A DNA stretch of 64,000 nucleotides from Cohaesibacter gelatinilyticus. Lineage in GTDB: Bacteria > Pseudomonadota > Alphaproteobacteria > Rhizobiales > Cohaesibacteraceae. Below are positions 33,785 through 42,725 of this stretch, one piece after another (the stretch's first letter is position 1; each line of letters opens with the position of its first letter). The notes beneath the pieces were generated by a model that was given only the letters and a program-made list of their open reading frames with translations, was not told where the DNA came from and made no database searches. The stretch covers positions 558,001 through 622,000 of the forward strand of contig NZ_OBEL01000002.1 of assembly GCF_900215605.1 (NCBI RefSeq). The letters are read 5' to 3'. The position numbers were made by a program, and so were the translations under genes.

Positions 33785-34819
33785 TTACTCACAGAAAATG
33801 ATTTTTGGCTGCTGAACACGCTGCCAGAGATCACCCTCGTTGCTTCTCAGCCTGTTCAGCAGATGAGACCCCATCTCATATCCCGCAACCTTGATATCCT
33901 CCCCTATCCGGTCAACCGTCGGATCAATCATATCCAGCATGTCCGAATTGGTTTTTACAACTGCAAGGAAATCCTTGCCATGCAAAAGACCATGCTCTCT
34001 GAAACCGGCCAGAAGCGCGAAATAGGATGATTCTCCGGGGCATACGATACCATCCGGCATATCCCCGGATCCGGCGAGCTTTGCCGCCCATTGCGTCAAT
34101 TCAGACCGCCTGGAATCAAGCGTCACATCTTCGGGAATGAGATAGGAAACACCGGTTTCGCGCACGGCCCGCATGAAACCATACCGCATATGCTGGTAAA
34201 AGGTAAAATCTCGAATAGGCAGAAGAATCAAAAGGTTCCGACATCCCTTATCCACCAGGCGCATCGCAGCCTGATAGGCAAATGCCTCATTGTCATAGTC
34301 AAAAAAACTGTGCTGCTCGGAAAAGTCCGTACGCCCATGAGAGATGAACGGAAACTCACGCTCCATAAGATAACGGACCCGTTCATCAAACACCCGCGTA
34401 CGCGTGAAGATCAGCCCGTCTGCAAGACCATTGCGCACGATATGACGCACGGCATCCTGATCTCCCCCAACAGTGAAATGCGGGGTAATGTTGAGATGAT
34501 AATCCGATCCTTTGAGCGCTTCCACGATACCCGAAATCATCGAGTTGCCAAAACTCAGAATTTCATCATGCGGATCCAGAATCAGACTGATAACCTTGGT
34601 CTTTCCGGTACGCAATCTCTGCGCCGCCCGATCAGGCACATAGCCTATTTCCGCAGCAACCTGTTCCACGCGCTCACGCGTTTTGGCGGCGATCCTGGGA
34701 TCGCCCTGCAAGGCTTTTGAAACAGTGGTAATGGCCAGACCGGTAAGCTGAGAGATGGTTTTCTGTGTCGGACGTGGCTTGTCAATCAAGCCCTTTTGAT
34801 CGGAATTCTTACCCGCCAT
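33785..34819 (-). CDS. LacI-family repressor of the sugar operon
   Basis: 344 residues: helix-turn-helix at about 18-65 (TISQLTGLAITTVSKALQGDPRIAAKTRERV, YVPDRAAQRLRTG hinge), then a periplasmic-binding-like sugar domain with GLADGLIFTRTR and DGIVCPGESS. It is divergent from the binding-protein gene of a sugar ABC operon, and a TTATAACGTTATAA dyad overlaps that promoter, so repression relieved by the sugar or its product is likely. The ATG at 34819 is used; a GTG at 34861 would add 14 residues. Confidence 0.88.
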   Translation of the reverse strand: MAGKNSDQKGLIDKPRPTQKTISQLTGLAITTVSKALQGDPRIAAKTRERVEQVAAEIGYVPDRAAQRLRTGKTKVISLILDPHDEILSFGNSMISGIVEALKGSDYHLNITPHFTVGGDQDAVRHIVRNGLADGLIFTRTRVFDERVRYLMEREFPFISHGRTDFSEQHSFFDYDNEAFAYQAAMRLVDKGCRNLLILLPIRDFTFYQHMRYGFMRAVRETGVSYLIPEDVTLDSRRSELTQWAAKLAGSGDMPDGIVCPGESSYFALLAGFREHGLLHGKDFLAVVKTNSDMLDMIDPTVDRIGEDIKVAGYEMGSHLLNRLRSNEGDLWQRVQQPKIIFCE

Positions 34820-34926
34820 CTCAATCAATTTCCCAATATAATTCAATATTTCGATTAGCACATTTTATAAAGTCAGTCAATTTCATACAAAAAACCTTAT
34901 ACTTTTCAGATGGATAAAATTCTCTA

Positions 34927-34957
34927 TTGACAAGGCAAATAATTATAACGTTATAAA
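34927..34957 (+). promoter_or_regulatory. Sugar-operon promoter with LacI-type operator
   Basis: -35 TTGACA (34927-34932) and a -10 region TTATAA (34951-34956). The perfect 14-bp palindrome TTATAACGTTATAA (34943-34956), with the central CG typical of LacI-family sites, covers the -10. A GGAGGA ribosome site precedes the ATG at 34998. Confidence 0.65.
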
Positions 34958-34997
34958 TATAAAGAAATTTCAGACATCAAATAACTGGGAGGAATTT

Positions 34998-36257
34998 ATG
35001 AAACTGAAATCTTTGCTCAAATCCACACTCGCTGGCGCGACACTTGTCGCAATGACATCCATACCCGGAACGGTCAATGCAGCGTCAAATGTTGAAGTTC
35101 TGCATTGGTGGACATCAGGTGGAGAAGCGGCAGCCCTCAAGGTTCTCAAGGAAAATCTCGAAGGTCAGGGTGTGACCTGGTCGGACATGCCTGTAGCAGG
35201 CGGTGGTGGCAGCAGCGCCATGACAGCCCTGCGTGCCCGTGTTACGGCAGGAAATCCGCCAACCGCCGTTCAGATGCTTGGATTTGATATCAAGGATTGG
35301 GCCGGTGAAGGCGTATTGGGCAACCTCAATGATGTTGCATCGGCAGAAGGCTGGGACAAGGTTGTGCCACCAGCCCTGCAATTCTTCTCCAAACATGAGG
35401 GCAACTGGATTGCCTCTCCTGTCAATGTTCACTCCACCAACTGGGTCTGGATCAACAAATCCATCCTTGATGCCGCAGGTGGCAAGGCCCCCACAACATG
35501 GGAAGAGCTTGTTTCCCTTCTGGACGCCATGAAAAAAACAGGTGTCACACCATTGGCCCATGGCGGGCAGGCCTGGCAGGATGCCACCATCTTCGACGCA
35601 GTGGTCCTCTCGCTTGGAGATGATTTTTACAAAGCCTCGATGATTGACCTTGATCCGGCAGTGCTTGGTGGAGAGAAGATGGTGGAAGCCTTCAATCGCA
35701 TGGCAACCCTTCGCTCCTATGTCGACGACAATTTCTCGGGTCGTGACTGGAACCTCGCATCTGCCATGGTCATAAATGGCGAAGCAGGCATGCAGATGAT
35801 GGGCGACTGGGCCAAGGGCGAGTTCCTGCGGGCAGGCAAGAAGCCTGGCGAAGACTTCGTTTGCATCCGCTTCCCAGGCACCCAAGGCGCGGTAACATTC
35901 AACTCCGACCAGTTTGTCATGTTTGACATCAAGGAAGGAACCGACGCACAGAAGAAAATGGCCTCTGCTGTCATGGATCCGGCCTTCCAGTCCGTCTTCA
36001 ACGTTGTCAAAGGCTCCGTTCCGGCCCGGACGGATGTGCCTGACACAGACTTTGACGATTGCGGCAAAAAAGGCATGGCCGATTTGTCGGACGCAGCAAA
36101 AAACAGCCGCCTGTTCGGCTCGATGGCCCATGGCCATTCCGTTCCAGCCAGCATCAAGAACGCCATTTATGACGTTGTAACCGCCCATTTCAATGGCGAA
36201 TATGACGCCAAGACCGCAGCAAAAGAGCTGGTCAATGCGGTAGAAGCTGCCCAATAA
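34998..36257 (+). CDS. Sugar ABC transporter binding protein (family 1)
   Basis: 419 residues with a signal peptide (cleavage near 29, VNAAS). The mature protein shows the CUT1 pattern [21 protein letters not shown] split, [21 protein letters not shown] and a C-terminal helix; it resembles glucose/mannose-type binding proteins. It delivers sugar to the two permeases encoded downstream. First gene of the LacI-controlled operon; a hairpin in the 104-base gap after it probably raises its expression over the permeases. Confidence 0.88.
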   Translation: MKLKSLLKSTLAGATLVAMTSIPGTVNAASNVEVLHWWTSGGEAAALKVLKENLEGQGVTWSDMPVAGGGGSSAMTALRARVTAGNPPTAVQMLGFDIKDWAGEGVLGNLNDVASAEGWDKVVPPALQFFSKHEGNWIASPVNVHSTNWVWINKSILDAAGGKAPTTWEELVSLLDAMKKTGVTPLAHGGQAWQDATIFDAVVLSLGDDFYKASMIDLDPAVLGGEKMVEAFNRMATLRSYVDDNFSGRDWNLASAMVINGEAGMQMMGDWAKGEFLRAGKKPGEDFVCIRFPGTQGAVTFNSDQFVMFDIKEGTDAQKKMASAVMDPAFQSVFNVVKGSVPARTDVPDTDFDDCGKKGMADLSDAAKNSRLFGSMAHGHSVPASIKNAIYDVVTAHFNGEYDAKTAAKELVNAVEAAQ

Positions 36258-36316
36258 AGGGCAAATGATCGACGAACCCCACTCTGATTGCCGCTGGCCG
36301 GTACATCAGATCCCCG

Positions 36317-36342
36317 GATCGGAGGGCAACGGCTCTCCGATC
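36317..36342 (+). terminator. Attenuating hairpin between binding protein and permease
   Basis: Perfect 8-bp arms GATCGGAG/CTCCGATC with a 10-base loop, no U-run. Such structures after binding-protein genes stabilise the upstream mRNA or reduce read-through. Confidence 0.5.
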
Positions 36343-36373
36343 TCCCTGTCGACCTTCAGATGTGAATGATACA

Positions 36374-37249
36374 ATGGTTGATCGCCTGCGAGAATGGGTG
36401 CCTCGCCTCGTGCTGGCTCCAAGCTTTTTACTGATCCTTGTCTTTGTTTATGGCTTCATTCTGTATTCCGGTTATCTTTCCATGACCAATTCAAGAATGC
36501 TGCCATCCAATGACTGGATCGGCGTTGCAAATTACGTGAAGCTCTTCAAGCTGAAACACTGGAACACGGCCCTGATCAATCTGGGTCTGTTCGGATTTCT
36601 TTATATTGCCATAAGCAGCTGTCTCGGATTGTTGCTTGCAATTTTGCTTGATCAGAAAATCCGGGCAGAAGGCGTCTTGCGCCCGATCTTCCTGTATCCC
36701 ATGGCTCTGTCTTTCATTGTCACCGGCACGGCATGGAAATGGTTCCTTGATCCGGGCATCGGCATCGAGGCGACCATGCATGCCTGGGGATGGGAGAGCT
36801 TCCAGTTCAATTGGATCAAGGATCGCTCGATGGCAATTTATACGGTCGTCATTGCAGCAGTATGGCAATCATCAGGGTTTGTCATGGCCATGTTCCTTGC
36901 AGGTCTGCGCGGCGTTGATACCGAGATTCTGAAAGCCGCCGAAATGGAGGGCGCATCGAAATTCAGAATCTATCGCAAGATTGTCATCCCCATGATGCGA
37001 CCGGTTTTTCTTTCAGCTTTTGTTGTGCTCGCCCATTTGGCAATCAAGGCTTATGATCTGGTGATTGCCCTGACCGGCGGCGGACCCGGACGCGCCACCG
37101 AATTACCAGCAACCTTCATGTATTCCTATACCTTTACCCGCAACCAGATGGGCGTCGGAGCCTCTTCCGCAATCATCATGCTGGTCATGATCTTCTCCAT
37201 CATCATCCCCTATCTCTATAGCGAAATGAAAAGCGGAGACTCCAAATGA
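36374..37249 (+). CDS. Sugar ABC permease 1 (CUT1, MalF-like)
   Basis: About 291 residues with six membrane helices and the cytoplasmic EAA loop KAAEMEGASKFRIYRKIVIP, which docks the ATPase. WVPRLVLAPSFLL at the start is typical of the glucose/mannose-type MalF-like subunits. A GTG at 36362 is an alternative start; neither has a strong ribosome site. Its stop overlaps the ATG of permease 2 (ATGA). Confidence 0.88.
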   Translation: MVDRLREWVPRLVLAPSFLLILVFVYGFILYSGYLSMTNSRMLPSNDWIGVANYVKLFKLKHWNTALINLGLFGFLYIAISSCLGLLLAILLDQKIRAEGVLRPIFLYPMALSFIVTGTAWKWFLDPGIGIEATMHAWGWESFQFNWIKDRSMAIYTVVIAAVWQSSGFVMAMFLAGLRGVDTEILKAAEMEGASKFRIYRKIVIPMMRPVFLSAFVVLAHLAIKAYDLVIALTGGGPGRATELPATFMYSYTFTRNQMGVGASSAIIMLVMIFSIIIPYLYSEMKSGDSK

Positions 37250-38130
37250 ACCAGTCTGTTTCCGCCTCGTCCGCAACACACGGCAACCGCATGATTCGGG
37301 CCCTGATCTATGCAAGCCTGATCCTGTTCGCGATCTATTATCTGCTGCCCCTCTATGTGATGGTGATCAATTCCTTCAAACCTCTGGAGGAAATCCGTGG
37401 CGGCGGCATGATGAACCTGCCGCAACAATGGACCATCGATTCCTGGCTGACCGCCTGGTCTTCCGCCCAGATTGGTGTGAAACCGACCGGCCTAAAGCCT
37501 TTCTTCATCAACTCGATCCTGATGGTTGTACCTGCGGTTCTGCTCTCGACATTTCTGGGCGCTCTCAACGGCTATGTATTGACCAAATGGAAATTCAGAG
37601 GTCACGGAATTGTCTTTGGCATGCTGCTTCTGGCATGTTTCATTCCCTTTCAGATTGTTCTGATACCCATGGCCCGCATTCTGGGAATACTGGATCTTGC
37701 CGGAACAACAGCCGGGCTGGTTCTTGTCCATACCGTCTATGGGCTGGGCTTCACCACCCTCTTTTTCCGCAATTATTATGATGCATTTCCGACCGAACTG
37801 GTGCGATCTGCCCAGATTGACGGGGCAAGCTTCTTCCAGATATTCCGTCGCATTCTGTTGCCCAATTCAGCACCCATCTTCGTTGTCACCATCATCTGGC
37901 AATTCACCAATATATGGAATGATTTCCTGTTCGGTGCCTCCTTTGCGGATTTCGACTCCATTCCCATGACGGTGGCCTTGAACAATCTGGTCAATTCCTC
38001 AACCGGCGTCAAAGAATATAACGTCCATTTTGCTGGCTCCATCCTCGCCGCCCTTCCCACTCTGATCGTCTATATCGTCTCTGGTCGCTACTTTGTTCGC
38101 GGGCTGATGGCAGGATCCGTAAAAGGATAA
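37246..38130 (+). CDS. Sugar ABC permease 2 (CUT1, MalG-like)
   Basis: 294 residues, six membrane helices, large first periplasmic loop, and the EAA loop VRSAQIDGASFFQIFRRILL. LPLYVMVINSFKPLEEIRGG is a MalG-family start. It forms the translocation pore with permease 1, with which it is translationally coupled by a four-base overlap; the ATPase gene follows four bases after its stop. Confidence 0.9.
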   Translation: MNQSVSASSATHGNRMIRALIYASLILFAIYYLLPLYVMVINSFKPLEEIRGGGMMNLPQQWTIDSWLTAWSSAQIGVKPTGLKPFFINSILMVVPAVLLSTFLGALNGYVLTKWKFRGHGIVFGMLLLACFIPFQIVLIPMARILGILDLAGTTAGLVLVHTVYGLGFTTLFFRNYYDAFPTELVRSAQIDGASFFQIFRRILLPNSAPIFVVTIIWQFTNIWNDFLFGASFADFDSIPMTVALNNLVNSSTGVKEYNVHFAGSILAALPTLIVYIVSGRYFVRGLMAGSVKG

Positions 38131-38134
38131 AACA

Positions 38135-39247
38135 ATGGCTTCACTTACAATCGACAATCTGCACAAATCCTATGGCAATGTTGATGTCCTCAAAGGCATT
38201 GATATCGAAATTGAGGATGGAGGATTTCTGGTTCTGGTCGGGCCTTCGGGCTGCGGAAAATCCACACTGCTCAACACCATTGCAGGGCTGGAAGATATCA
38301 CAGACGGCGACATCAGGATCGGCAAGCAATCCGTCTCCGGTCTGGCCCCGTCAAAGCGGGACATTGCAATGGTCTTTCAGTCCTATGCCCTTTATCCCAA
38401 CATGACGGTGGCTGAAAATATCAGTTTTGGCATGGAAGTCCGGGGCGTTGCCAAAGCCGAACGCAATGCCGCAATCGAACGTGTGGCTGACATACTTCAG
38501 ATCGGTCAATTGCTTGATCGCAAACCTGCCCAGCTCTCGGGCGGCCAGCGTCAACGTGTCGCCATGGGGCGGGCGCTCGTACGGGACCCGCAGGTCTTTC
38601 TGTTCGATGAACCTCTCTCCAATCTGGATGCCAAATTGCGGGTCGACATGCGGACGGAAATCAAGCGCCTGCATCAACGCATGGGCACCACCATTGTCTA
38701 TGTCACCCATGACCAGATCGAGGCCCTGACGCTGGCAAGCAAGATTGCCGTGCTCAAGGACGGCCTTTTGCAGCAATTTGGAACTCCGGCCGAGATTTAT
38801 GACAATCCTGTCAACATGTTCGTCGCCGATTTCATGGGGTCTCCATCCATGAACCTGCTTGAAGCCACAATCGTCGCATCCGATGACGGCCTTGCCGCAA
38901 GTCTTGCAACCGGCACCACAGCGCCCGTTTTGTTGCCAATCGACAAACAGGAAAATATCTCCGGCTATCTTGGAAAATCCGTCATCCTCGGTATCCGGCC
39001 GGAAGCCCTGACAGATCCGTCCGGCGCCGACCAGGCATCAGAGCAGATCATAGAACGCGAATGCCTGATCGATGTTGTGGAACCGGCAGGCTCGGACACA
39101 TTCGCCGTTCTGCAACTGGGCGGGAAACAGGCAATCGCCCGGCTGCGCGCCAACGCAAAGGTCCAGACAGGACAGACAACCAGCCTTGCCTTCGACATGG
39201 CAAAGGTGGTCTTTTTCGATCCGGACACCACCAATCGGATTTTATAG
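38135..39247 (+). CDS. Sugar ABC ATPase (UgpC/MsmK type)
   Basis: 370 residues: Walker A GPSGCGKST, Q-loop VFQSYALYPNMT, signature LSGGQRQRVAMGRAL, Walker B FLFDEPLSNLD, switch YVTHDQ, and a C-terminal regulatory TOBE region (about 240-370) including GIRPEAL. AAAGGA precedes the ATG. It energises the two CUT1 permeases encoded just before it; such ATPases can serve more than one transporter. Confidence 0.92.
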   Translation: MASLTIDNLHKSYGNVDVLKGIDIEIEDGGFLVLVGPSGCGKSTLLNTIAGLEDITDGDIRIGKQSVSGLAPSKRDIAMVFQSYALYPNMTVAENISFGMEVRGVAKAERNAAIERVADILQIGQLLDRKPAQLSGGQRQRVAMGRALVRDPQVFLFDEPLSNLDAKLRVDMRTEIKRLHQRMGTTIVYVTHDQIEALTLASKIAVLKDGLLQQFGTPAEIYDNPVNMFVADFMGSPSMNLLEATIVASDDGLAASLATGTTAPVLLPIDKQENISGYLGKSVILGIRPEALTDPSGADQASEQIIERECLIDVVEPAGSDTFAVLQLGGKQAIARLRANAKVQTGQTTSLAFDMAKVVFFDPDTTNRIL

Positions 39248-39328
39248 GAAACATACTGTGTCGGCATCCAATCTCTGATACAGACACAGAACGACAGATC
39301 ACCAGGAAAGAAGCCGCGAGACACCCCA

Positions 39329-40006
39329 ATGAAACGATCCCGGATAAACGAAATCCTGCGCGAAGGAGATGCCTTCATTCGCTCCTTTGGTTACCAGCTC
39401 CCCCCTTTTGCCTATCTGTCGCCACAAGCGCTGAAGGCCAGCGACCACGAGGTTCTGAAAGAAAGAGCCATGGGCTGGGACATTACCGACTATGGTCAGG
39501 AGAAATTTGATGAACTGGGGCTCTTCCTTTTCACCGTTCGCAATGGAAAAGTCACCGATCTTGCGAAAGGCAAAGGCATGCTCTATGCCGAAAAACTCCT
39601 GATCAGCCGCAAGGACCAGCTCAGCCCCATGCACCGGCATTTCCTCAAGGCGGAGGATATCATCAACCGTGGTGGTGGAAAGCTGGTTCTGGAACTGTTT
39701 GCAGGCGCTCCGGACGGATCCATAGACCGTGAGGCAGATGTGACAGTGCCAGTTGATGGCCAACTGACAACATTGCCTGCCGGAGGATTGCTCAAGCTTG
39801 ATCCGGGAGAAAGCGTGACCCTCATGCCCGGCGTCTGGCATGCTTTCTGGGGTGAAGGAGCTGATGTACTCATCGGAGAGGTCTCCACCGTCAATGATGA
39901 TCGCACCGACAATGAATTTGAAATGAAGATAGGCCGCTTTGCAAAAGTGGAAGAGGATGTAGCCCCCCTTCATCTGCTGGTGTCAGATTACGACACTTTT
40001 CTGTAA
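39329..40006 (+). CDS. D-lyxose/D-mannose isomerase (cupin)
   Basis: 225 residues of the D-lyxose ketol-isomerase family. A cupin fold supplies the metal ligands H102, H104 and E109 (MHRHFLKAED) and H171 (MPGVWHAFW). Family enzymes interconvert D-lyxose/D-xylulose and D-mannose/D-fructose. With the fructokinase gene 13 bases downstream, the reaction here is most simply mannose to fructose. It is the fifth gene of the LacI-controlled operon. Confidence in the family is high; in the substrate, moderate. Confidence 0.82.
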   Translation: MKRSRINEILREGDAFIRSFGYQLPPFAYLSPQALKASDHEVLKERAMGWDITDYGQEKFDELGLFLFTVRNGKVTDLAKGKGMLYAEKLLISRKDQLSPMHRHFLKAEDIINRGGGKLVLELFAGAPDGSIDREADVTVPVDGQLTTLPAGGLLKLDPGESVTLMPGVWHAFWGEGADVLIGEVSTVNDDRTDNEFEMKIGRFAKVEEDVAPLHLLVSDYDTFL

Positions 40007-40019
40007 GTGAGATTGCGCA

Positions 40020-40949
40020 ATGATTTTATGCTGCGGTGAAGCCCTTATCGATATGATCCCGACTGCAACAACAGACGGTCAGACCGGTTTCGTTCCTCTC
40101 AATGGTGGTGCCATATTCAACACCGCCATCGCCCTTGGACGGCTCGGAGCCCCGACAGGTATGGTCACCGGATTGAGCAGTGATCTGTTCGGTCAGCAAT
40201 TGCTGGCAGGCTTGAAGCAAAGCAACGTGGATACCGCCCGGATTGCCATATCGGATCGCACATCCACATTGGCTTTCGTACAATTGGTTGAAGGGCACGC
40301 AACCTATACTTTCTATGACGAAAATTCCGCAGGTCGCAGCCTTGCCATATCCGACCTTCCCTCGCAATCGGACGATATCACAGCCCTCTATTTTGGCGGC
40401 ATAAGCCTGTGCAATCCACCCGCCGCCGATACCTATCAGGCTTTCGCCGAACGGGAAGCCGGGCGGGCTGTCATTATGCTGGATCCCAATATTCGGCCCG
40501 GTTTCATATTGGACGATACAGCCCATCGTGCACGTCTGGCAGCCATGATTGCCGCTTCTGACATTATCAAGGTATCGGATGAGGATCTGGACTGGATCTA
40601 TCCGTCAGCCTCCCTCTCGGAACAAGTCACCCGATTGCAGGAAGATGGTGCCCTCTATATCATCCTGACCCGTGGCAGCGAAGGGGCAACCGCTTTCGGC
40701 CCGAACAATCTGGAAGTCACCATAAAGGCCCGTAAAGTGAAAGTGGTCGACACGGTGGGTGCGGGCGATACATTCAATGCCGGATTTCTGGCATCCCTTT
40801 CAAACCAGGGTTTGCTGACCAGAGACGCGATCGGCACCCTGAGTTGCAAACAACTTCAGGCGGCCATGTCTCTTGGCGCGCAGGTTGCCGCCATTACCGT
40901 TTCCAGAGCCGGGGCCAATTCCCCCTGGAAAAGCGAATTGACGCAATAG
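40020..40949 (+). CDS. PfkB-family fructokinase
   Basis: 309 residues, ribokinase fold. The sugar-site start CGEALIDMIPT and NGGAIFNTAIALGRLGA, and the anion-hole/catalytic motif DTVGAGDTFNAGF with the base aspartate, are intact. It would phosphorylate fructose made by the isomerase encoded upstream, feeding fructose 6-phosphate to glycolysis. Spacing of 13 bases to the isomerase and nine to the epimerase gene supports one operon. Confidence 0.88.
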   Translation: MILCCGEALIDMIPTATTDGQTGFVPLNGGAIFNTAIALGRLGAPTGMVTGLSSDLFGQQLLAGLKQSNVDTARIAISDRTSTLAFVQLVEGHATYTFYDENSAGRSLAISDLPSQSDDITALYFGGISLCNPPAADTYQAFAEREAGRAVIMLDPNIRPGFILDDTAHRARLAAMIAASDIIKVSDEDLDWIYPSASLSEQVTRLQEDGALYIILTRGSEGATAFGPNNLEVTIKARKVKVVDTVGAGDTFNAGFLASLSNQGLLTRDAIGTLSCKQLQAAMSLGAQVAAITVSRAGANSPWKSELTQ

Positions 40950-40958
40950 GCCCTGACC

Positions 40959-41990
40959 ATGAAAGAAGCAACTCACTGCCAACAGATGGACATGCAATGG
41001 GAGTGTGGCAGAGCAACCATGCAAAGTCTGGGGGCCATGTTGGCACCCGTGACCTTTCTTCTTCCCGATGGCAGAGATGTCTCACCAATGCATATTGCCA
41101 GGTGGCAGGAGGATATCGAAATCGGATCCTTTCCCCCAATCCTGCATCACCTGCGCGGAGAATGGCCATGCGTGCCCTTTGGGGCCACCGATACCGGGCC
41201 TTTGCCTCCACGCTGGAAATCTGACAACACATCCGAGAACCACGCAGATCACTCAAACCTTCATCCCCACGGTTTTGGCTCAAATACCCATTGGAAACTG
41301 GAAAACAAGACATCCGGCGCCATCCGTGCCCAACTTGACTATCCGGACCAGTCCCCGATCAGCTCACTCACACGAAGGGTGACCGGGAAAAAAGGCCAAC
41401 CGGGTCTTGATATCACGCTGTCAGTTACGGCAAGGCGTGGCACATCTCTTCCCATTGGGCTACACCCAACTTTTGCCCTGCCCGCAACAGCTGGTGCCAT
41501 ATCTCTGCATCCAGGAACTTATAAGGACATATGGACATATCCAGGTGATACAGGAGGGCCATGTCCGCTGGAAACAGACAGTCATCATCAGACCCTGTCC
41601 GCCATGCGGACAAGAGACGGATCCATCATCAATCTCTCTCGCCTGCCACTCACAGAGCCTTGTGAATGCCTGCTTTTGTTGACAGAAACCGATGGACATT
41701 TTGAGCTTCACAATCTGGATGAAGGATACAAAACAAGTCTTGAATGGAATGCCGACCACTTTCCCTCTGTCATGCTATGGATATCCAACCGTGGCAGACA
41801 AGCGTCCCCCTGGAATGGTCAGCATCTCGCACTTGGCGTTGAACCCGTTTGCTCGGCCTTTGACCTTGGCACGGATATTTCCGTCGGAACCAACCCTCTG
41901 TCGCAAGCAGGTATCCGGACATATCAGACTTTCGAAAAAGACCAGATCTGGACAACCGGCTATTCAATATCCGTCGAGGCGCTCGACTAA
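40959..41990 (+). CDS. Aldose 1-epimerase-like protein
   Basis: 343 residues of the galactose-mutarotase fold. Visible family features: a histidine-bearing HPHGFGSNTHW segment, IGLHPTFALP and the C-terminal ALGVEPVCSAFDLG where the catalytic glutamate lies. It would speed anomer exchange of the imported sugar. The first 40 residues are atypical. It is the last gene of the sugar operon, nine bases after the fructokinase, and is followed by a dispersed repeat. Confidence 0.72.
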   Translation: MKEATHCQQMDMQWECGRATMQSLGAMLAPVTFLLPDGRDVSPMHIARWQEDIEIGSFPPILHHLRGEWPCVPFGATDTGPLPPRWKSDNTSENHADHSNLHPHGFGSNTHWKLENKTSGAIRAQLDYPDQSPISSLTRRVTGKKGQPGLDITLSVTARRGTSLPIGLHPTFALPATAGAISLHPGTYKDIWTYPGDTGGPCPLETDSHHQTLSAMRTRDGSIINLSRLPLTEPCECLLLLTETDGHFELHNLDEGYKTSLEWNADHFPSVMLWISNRGRQASPWNGQHLALGVEPVCSAFDLGTDISVGTNPLSQAGIRTYQTFEKDQIWTTGYSISVEALD

Positions 41991-42030
41991 CGGGCAATCC
42001 AATCAGTCTGTATCAACCAACAGCAATCAA

Positions 42031-42108
42031 GAAAATACGCTACGCATCCCTTTCTGAGAGACACCAGGATTTCTTTATGAAAACGGCTTGTCTTTCACGA
42101 GCTAGTCC
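42031..42108 (+). repeat. Dispersed 3'-end repeat (copy 1 of 3)
   Basis: A roughly 75-base sequence shared with 48501-48564 and 59320-59395. The common core is GGNTTCYTTTAYRAAAAC followed by a TCTTTC-RC-AGC segment. All three copies lie 35-100 bases after the stop of a plus-strand gene. Confidence 0.5.
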
Positions 42109-42184
42109 TCATTGAACTTGAAAAATAACCCACCTCAAGTCAACCGTTCAGGCCGTGCGCCAAAGTACCATCACCGTCAAAATA

Positions 42185-42258
42185 AACAACATGACTTCTG
42201 CCAATAGCCCCGTCAGCCATACGCCAATTTCACCAAACGAGATTGGCATATGGTATGC
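42185..42258 (+). repeat. Dispersed repeat with AACAACATGA start (copy 1 of 2)
   Basis: Shares two blocks with 58676-58782: AACAACATGAYTTCYRCCAA at the left and CCAATTTCACCAAACGAG at the right; the other copy has about 35 extra bases between the blocks. Probably fragments of a mobile element or an old duplication. Confidence 0.5.
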
Positions 42259-42402
42259 CTGCACTACAGGACTAATCTGTCTTTCACCGGCGCTCAAACA
42301 AACGTCCGCAATGATTTTCAAAACAGGCTGAGATCACTGGCAAGATCTTCCAAGCATTCCAACGTTGAGGAGATCTATTGTCAACCACGCTTGTTGCTCA
42401 TA

Positions 42403-42699
42403 CTAAATTTCCTCAATTTCGCCCGAGTTGATAATCTTCGCACTTCGCTTCACAATGTGCGGCACACTTTGCTCTTTCCATTTTAGCAAGTGTTCAGTGG
42501 CAAAATGCAAGGTGAGGGCTTCACGACTCTTCCATACCTCAACAAATACTAGGGTATTTGGATCCGTAGTACTTCGGTATAGATCATAGGATATACACCC
42601 TTGCTCTTTTCGTGTTGCTTCAATACACGGTGCTGCTGCGGACAGCAATGCCTCAATGCTGCCCGGCTTGATTTTGAGAGTTGCAATGAGATGAACCAT
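42403..42699 (-). CDS. Antibiotic biosynthesis monooxygenase-fold protein
   Basis: 98 residues, the ABM (YgiN-like) dimeric ferredoxin fold: MVHLIATLKIKPG, ACIEATRKEQGCISYDLYRS-like middle and FVEVWKSREALTLHFATEHL. These small enzymes oxidise quinols without cofactors. It is last in an operon behind the FMO gene; its start at 42699 follows that of a longer frame that would overlap the FMO gene. Likely acts on the same compound as the FMO. Confidence 0.8.
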   Translation of the reverse strand: MVHLIATLKIKPGSIEALLSAAAPCIEATRKEQGCISYDLYRSTTDPNTLVFVEVWKSREALTLHFATEHLLKWKEQSVPHIVKRSAKIINSGEIEEI

Positions 42700-42725
42700 A
42701 TCTGCTACTTTCAATCTTGTTCTAT

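Larger units (their letters stand above)
41991..42402. other. Intergenic stretch holding two dispersed repeats
   Basis: About 410 bases at the convergent ends of the sugar and monooxygenase operons. It contains one copy each of two repeats also seen near 58.7 and 59.3 kb; no gene is seen. Confidence 0.5.

Noticed and set aside
35115-36254. A 379-codon open frame on the minus strand
   Set aside because: Antisense to the sugar-binding protein; cysteine- and histidine-rich in the way typical of shadow frames.
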